The position numbers were made by a program, and so were the translations under genes. Under the pieces are notes generated by a model. It was not told where the DNA came from. It made no database searches and saw only the letters and a program-made list of their open reading frames with translations. Shown piece by piece: positions 59,596-64,000 of a DNA stretch of 64,000 bases. The DNA is from Ailurus styani (lineage: Eukaryota > Chordata > Mammalia > Carnivora > Ailuridae), in assembly GCA_002007465.1 (NCBI GenBank), contig LNAC01000276.1, forward strand, positions 5,760,134 through 5,824,133, read 5' to 3'. Numbering within the stretch: the stretch's first letter is position 1; every line of letters begins with the position of its first letter.

Positions 59596-59938
59596 AAATA
59601 AAATCTTTAAAAATAAAATAAAGGGGTGCCTGGGTGGCTCAGTCAGTTAAGCATCTACCTTCGGCTCAGGTCATGATCCCAGGGTCCTGGGATCGAGTCC
59701 CGCATCGGGCTCAATGCTCTGCAAGAAGCCTGCTTCTCCCGCCAAACAAAGTCTTTAAAATAAAAATAAAATAAAACAAGGGCGCCTTGGTGACTCAGTT
59801 GGTTATGCATCTGCCTTCAGCTCAGGTCATGATCCCCGTCCGGGTCCTGGGATCGAGCCCCGCATCAGGCTCCCTGCTCAGCGGGGAGTCTGCTTCTCCC
59901 GCTCACTCAAGTAAATAAACAAAATCTTAAAAAATAAT
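59365..59938 (+). repeat. Three plus-strand SINEs and (AAAT)n
   Basis: Copies at about 59365-59549, 59623-59770 and 59779-59938. An AAATAAAT tract of about 60 bp (59539-59600) follows the first. Confidence 0.88.
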
Positions 59939-60044
59939 AGTAAACAATGAACATAAATGTGTTCATAGATCATCGATATTAACTTCAGAATATCGTAGGC
60001 GCCCGGATGATTCTGAGGTAAGTCACCCATTTCCTCAGGTCTCT

Positions 60045-60350
60045 AGAGGCAGAGTTCTCAAGTGTGGCCCCTGGAGCATCAGCAGTTCCTGGGAACTTGT
60101 TAGAAATGCAAATCCTCAGCCAGCCCAGATCAGCAGAGTCTGAAACTCTGGGGGTGGGGTCCAGGCACCCCAGTCGCACCATACTCTTTGCCCTAGGGCA
60201 CTGCTTCTCAAAATAAGGTACCCAGGAATCCCCTGGGGATCTTGCTAAAATACAGACTCGCGGCTGGCAGGCCTGAGGGTCTGCACGTGAACCAGCCCCC
60301 AGAAGGTACTGCTGCCGCCCGGCCTGAACCGCACTGTGAGCAACAACGGT
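60045..60350. repeat. Inverted pair of MER5A-type elements
   Basis: 60045-60165 is minus (GAACTTGTTAGAAATGCAAAT, CTCTGGGGGTGGGGTCCAGG). 60200-60350 is plus (GCACTGCTTCTCAAAATAAGG, CACGTGAACCAGCCCCCAG). Confidence 0.7.
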
Positions 60351-60672
60351 CTAAAGCAGGGGTCAGCCTCTATTTTCTGGGCATACAGCCATACCCAATC
60401 CTTGACCTACTGCTGTCTACACCGCAGGGTGGCTGGACAGAGTGGCAGCGTCTCCCATCTCCAGCCGCACTGAAACTCCTGCAGGCTCACCCCCACGCTG
60501 CCCCTGGCCTCCCCCTAGCCCAGCTGGATGGGACCCCTCCACGGTATCATAAACACGCTTTCCGGTCTTGGCCTCCCTCCCCCGCCTGAGGCAGGCACCG
60601 GGGGTCAAGGTGTCGGGTGGATCTGTGCGGCCCCCACACAAGACAAGAGACACATTTGGGAAGGGGGCATTC

Positions 60673-60678
60673 TTTATC
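60673..60678 (-). promoter_or_regulatory. Possible TRAPPC5 polyadenylation signal (GATAAA variant)
   Basis: On the minus strand GAGATAAAGAATG follows the stop codon by about ten bases. GATAAA is a weak variant hexamer. The very short 3' UTR makes this tentative. Confidence 0.35.
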
Positions 60679-60688
60679 TCCCGCGGGG

Positions 60689-61255
60689 TCAGCGGCCCTC
60701 CAGGGCCCGGTCTCGGGCTATGACCGCCTCCTCAAACTTGATCATGAGTGTGGTGCCCTTGTGCCAGTGCGCCGTGACCTTGGCGGGGAAGCCGCTGTGC
60801 GTGAGCACCGCCTCCACGATGCCCGCCGTGAAGCTGGCACAGTTGAGCGTGCTGTTCTCCTTGGGCACCGAGATGTAGGTATTGATGAGCGGCTCCCGCT
60901 CGATGATGTAGAAGGTGCGGGCGTCATCGTTGGCCTGCTCCAGCTTGTCGGCCTCCTTGCCGAACAGCGCCTTCCACACGGCGCCCTTGACGAAGAGCAG
61001 AGCACCCAGCACCTTGGTCTCGCGCCGGGCACCCTTTTCGCGAGCCACCAGCGCATCGAGGACGCGGGCGCCCACCTGGCGGCCCAGGGCGGCCAGGCGC
61101 GCCTGCAGCTCGGCCACGGAGAAGACCCGGCTCTGGCAGTGCTGGACCAGCTCGGAGAAGAGCAGCGCGAAGGCGCTCAGGCTCACCTCGGTGCGGGGCC
61201 GCACCAGCGCGCGCTCCAGCAGCGCAGACTTCCCGCGCGTGAAGCGCGCCTCCAT
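60689..61255 (-). CDS. TRAPPC5: TRAPPC5, trafficking protein particle complex subunit 5, single coding exon
   Basis: Subunit of the TRAPP tethering complexes (Bet3-like fold) acting in ER-to-Golgi vesicle traffic. One uninterrupted reading frame encodes 188 aa, the same length as the human protein. It begins MEARFTRGKSALLERAL and ends ARDRALEGR. The Bet3-family core is recognisable, with FYIIEREPLINTYISVPKE and a following NCASFTAGIVEAVL segment. The start at 61255 is chosen because the next upstream bases look like a splice acceptor (CCCAGCAG on the minus strand, exon from about 61267), so the longer open frame upstream is probably intronic. The body is very GC- and CpG-rich. It lies tail-to-tail with FCER2, as in human. 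Confidence 0.96.
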   Translation of the reverse strand: MEARFTRGKSALLERALVRPRTEVSLSAFALLFSELVQHCQSRVFSVAELQARLAALGRQVGARVLDALVAREKGARRETKVLGALLFVKGAVWKALFGKEADKLEQANDDARTFYIIEREPLINTYISVPKENSTLNCASFTAGIVEAVLTHSGFPAKVTAHWHKGTTLMIKFEEAVIARDRALEGR

Positions 61256-62259
61256 GCTGCCGCCGCCCTGCTGGGACACAAGGAGCGGCGTGTCGGGGGC
61301 GGGGGAACGTGGAGGAGCACGGCCCCCCTGCACCCTCTTGGTGTGCGCCATCGCCGACCTCCCACGTAGGAAAAGAAGAGGGGAAGGAAAGGGGGCATCC
61401 ACCTGCAGGTAAAGCGCGCCCCCTCCAGCGAAGGAAAATGGGGAAAGGAGTAGTTTACACCTTTGGCGAAAAGAGGATTGGGTGGGGGGAAGTGGGAGGA
61501 CACAAGAGGGAGACCAGAGGGGGCACCGGAAACCAACCCCACCTTCGAGTTCCAGGTGATCGCTCCCACGTAACAAGCACCCTCGTGCCCCCTCTGCCAC
61601 CTGCGGGAGCAACGAGAGACCTAGTGCATGGGGGAGGGGGCGTCAGACCTAAGGCAGGGAGGGGACAAGGATGGGGGGGCCGTCAGAAGTCTCGGGCACT
61701 GTCCCCAAGCCTCCAGCAGCGACAACGCTGACTTCCTGCAGATGAAGAGCACTTCCCCGCCCCTGCCCCGCGGAAAGTCAAAGAAACCAGAGAGGGGAGT
61801 AGGGTGTGTCGAGACCAACAGCTGGGAGGCTTTGGGGTTTCGGGAAGGACAGAGTACACGGGACAAGCCAAGGAAAGGGCTGACAGCGCCCATCTGGCAC
61901 GAAGCACGGCTCCTTGAAGATGCGGATGAGCCTTCGTTTGCAAGGAAGACTGGAGGCGGCCGCAGAGAAGGCGTTGGGAAGCCCTCCATCTCCCTGCCCT
62001 CCAGAAAGGTGGCATGACCGTGGGAGACAAGGTGGAGGAGGCCGACTGTGAGACCCGGGGGAGCCAGGAGGGGGCGCTGTGATCCTCCCATCCTAGCGCA
62101 CCCAGCCCGTGGTCGGTGCAAGAGACGCCGAAGGGGCTGTGGGAGAAAACCCGGAGGGGGACTGAGACCTCCACGGCGCCGACCTGCGGTGAGGGTGGGG
62201 AGGAGGAGCGGATGGGGGATCCCAAGGGCGCCGTGACACCCTCTCCCCCGCCCCTCCGC

Positions 62260-63060
62260 CCCTCGCCCCCGCTCGTGTGAAGCCGCTGCCCAGGGTGGGG
62301 TCGGGAGAAGGAGCTGAGAAGCCTGTTCCCACTGCGCAGGAAGGGGCCGGGGGCCGGCGGGGTCTGGGGATGCTGGGACTGTCCCCAACGAGGTCTGCGT
62401 GGGGAACGGGAAGACCAGCGCGGGGGCGGGGGGTGCAGGAGCTCCAAGACGCCCCCCAGGTGCGCATCCGTCTACACCGGGAGGGCCCAGCGCGCGAGAC
62501 GGGAGGGGAGTGTTGGGCGCCCCCCTCGCCGGGCTGCGATGGGAGCCAGCAAGCTAAGCCGCGGAAAGGCCGGAGCCCCGGGACCCCCGCGCCAGCGTGG
62601 ACCGGGCAGAGGGGCCGGGGAGGGACCCACCCTCCTCACGGACCCTTTGCGTGGGCCGAAGCGGACGGAGCGGGGGTCGCGGACGCCGAGACCGTAGCCC
62701 AGGAGCCCCAGGCGCGCGGGAGGCTGGGAGGGGGGGTCCCCGAGCGGGCGAGGCCCGGCGCAGGTAGGGGTCGCGGGCGGGCGGGGTCTCACCAGCGTAC
62801 CGCGGCCGTCGGTTTGACCGAGTTGCTTTACGGCGCCGTAAAAGGCCTCGAGTGCGCAGACGCCGCGGCGGGGGTGAGGCTGGGGGCCGGGCTCGTGGGC
62901 GGGGCGCGCGCGCCGGCGGAGATTCCGGAGAGCGGCCGCCAGGGGGCGCGCGCGTTCGGCGCGCCGGACCGAGGGGTGTGGCCCTCAGGCCAGGGGCCGG
63001 GCTGGCTTGCGTTGGCCTGTTCTTGGACAAACAGGTGCGCGACGGCCCCCGTTTCGGGGG
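62260..63060. promoter_or_regulatory. CpG island, likely TRAPPC5 promoter
   Basis: Dense CpG and GC content compared with flanking DNA, including GCGCGCGCGCCGG runs near 62905 and an ETS-like TTCCGG (about 62923). No TATA box is seen. This is typical of a housekeeping promoter. Direction is assigned by the donor site at 62793. Confidence 0.6.
62793..62880 (-). other. TRAPPC5: Probable non-coding first exon of TRAPPC5
   Basis: On the minus strand a strong donor (CTG|GTGAGA, exon end 62793) sits in a CpG-rich block. Its partner acceptor is just before the TRAPPC5 start (about 61268). This gives an intron of about 1.5 kb and a 5' UTR exon. The outer edge is a guess because the transcription start cannot be read. 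Confidence 0.5.
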
Positions 63061-63064
63061 CACG

Positions 63065-64000
63065 CATTTGACGAGGGGCCCCCGTGTCTGTCTCAGGGCC
63101 CATAGGTCTGTTTGTCCTAGAGGAACACCTATGTCTTGGACACACATTGTGTGCATTTACCCAGGTTCCTGTTCTCTTAAGGGACATGTACCCACGAGCG
63201 GGGGTGGGGGGAGGGGCACAGGGCACTTAGGGGCGTGTGCACTCACGGCCGCACGCTCAGGGGGCATATACGCTCAGGAGCGCAGTTACTCCCGAGGTAC
63301 CCGCTTGTGGGCCCACCTACACTTAGGGAGACGCTGTCCTTCTCCGGCACACAGTCTCCCGCCCGGAGACCGGGTTACTCCCTGGGCACAAGTTCATGGA
63401 CGCACACGGACCCACTCGGGGCATTCAGCCCCGCACAACCTCGTACCCCAGGGCTCCTGGGATCATGTCCGCGTGCTCACTGTGTGCCCTTCGCCATCCC
63501 CCAACAGGTGCCAGACCCGCCGCCACCAGGTCCCCAAAGCCCCCAGATGCTCCCGGTATGAGATCCGAAAGCCACATCCTTTTGCATCGGCCTTTATCTT
63601 CACAAATCACAAACCGTGAGTGCAGAAACCAGGGGGCGTACAAGTGTACAGGCTCTGAACACCCTCGGCCACACGATCAGTCACACTCGCATTGGCGACA
63701 CCTGTTCACACCAGCACGGGCGGTGACAGGGCACACACGGCGACACCCACAATTGTAGTGGTACACGGGGTGCCCCCCCCACAGCTCCACCACGACACAT
63801 GTATACACAACATACCACAGGACACTCACACGTGTTCGCGATGCTACCTGTGTTGCCAACACCCACACTCACATTGATGCACTTTTGGGGTCCTTGCTGA
63901 CACACCCACCCACTGTGTCATGCATTACGCTCACAACACACCATGATACACACATATGGCCAGCTTCACTGGGAGGTGCGGCCGGGTCTTCGGGGTCTTC
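63065..64000. other. Right end, no gene seen
   Basis: CpG density falls; ACAC-rich imperfect repeats at 63700-63960. The next gene expected from human order (MCEMP1) is not visible. Confidence 0.4.

Noticed and set aside
61256..61612. N-terminal extension of TRAPPC5 from the longer open frame
   Set aside because: The 188-aa form matches the family length and a splice acceptor precedes its ATG.
61183..62792. Several 120-260 codon frames on both strands around TRAPPC5
   Set aside because: GC-rich DNA has few stops; no homology was recognised and they overlap the TRAPPC5 intron or promoter.
63100..64000. First exon of MCEMP1 or another gene at the right edge
   Set aside because: No recognisable coding segment or splice pair.

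Overview
This is a vertebrate nuclear window from a carnivoran mammal, most likely a caniform and probably mustelid-like. The evidence is about fifty tRNA-derived CAN-type SINEs. Their heads read like GCGCCTGGGTGGCTCAGT, their tails are CT-rich followed by AATAAA-rich DNA, and many have perfect target-site duplications. Carnivore L1, ancient MIR/L2, MLT1/MST LTR and MER5/MER20 copies are also present. The species call is inference from repeat type only. There is no prokaryotic or plasmid content. Gaps of N lie at 2018, 30390-30819 and 59185-59187.

The three intact genes match the C-type lectin neighbourhood of human 19p13.2 (TRAPPC5-FCER2-CLEC4G-CD209), here in the opposite orientation. From left to right: 1-8.8 kb is repeat-rich DNA without genes. 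9.1-11.1 kb holds a decayed CD209/DC-SIGN-type lectin gene (+), with stop, frameshifts and lost splice sites. 11-29 kb is repeats plus two processed ribosomal-protein pseudogenes, RPL11 (18.6-19.2 kb, -) and RPS29 (27.96-28.24 kb, -). 29.2-32.4 kb is CLEC4G (LSECtin, nine exons, 290 aa, +). 33-49.9 kb has no recognisable gene but contains LTRs, L1M with a 77-bp tandem array, a TG-rich low-complexity block, MER20 and MIRs. 49.9-55.9 kb is FCER2 (CD23, low-affinity IgE receptor, 292 aa, +), with both type a and type b start exons visible. 56-60.6 kb is L2, MER5A and nested SINEs. 60.7-61.3 kb is the single-exon TRAPPC5 coding region (-), with a CpG-rich promoter and a probable non-coding first exon near 62.8 kb.

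FCER2, CLEC4G and the CD209 relic share one plan: short cytoplasmic tail, one membrane span, coiled-coil or repeat neck, and a three-exon C-type lectin domain with the same exon phases. They are products of an old tandem duplication. TRAPPC5 is an unrelated housekeeping neighbour.

The most interesting observations are: (i) a 126-codon Thr/Pro/Ala-rich minisatellite directly upstream of, and in frame with, the first lectin exon of FCER2, bounded by a plausible acceptor; (ii) an EPN sugar-binding motif in FCER2 where human has EPT; (iii) loss of the CD209-type gene; (iv) a 61-bp tailless SINE head between perfect 16-bp duplications; (v) a 77-bp array born inside an L1 3' end.
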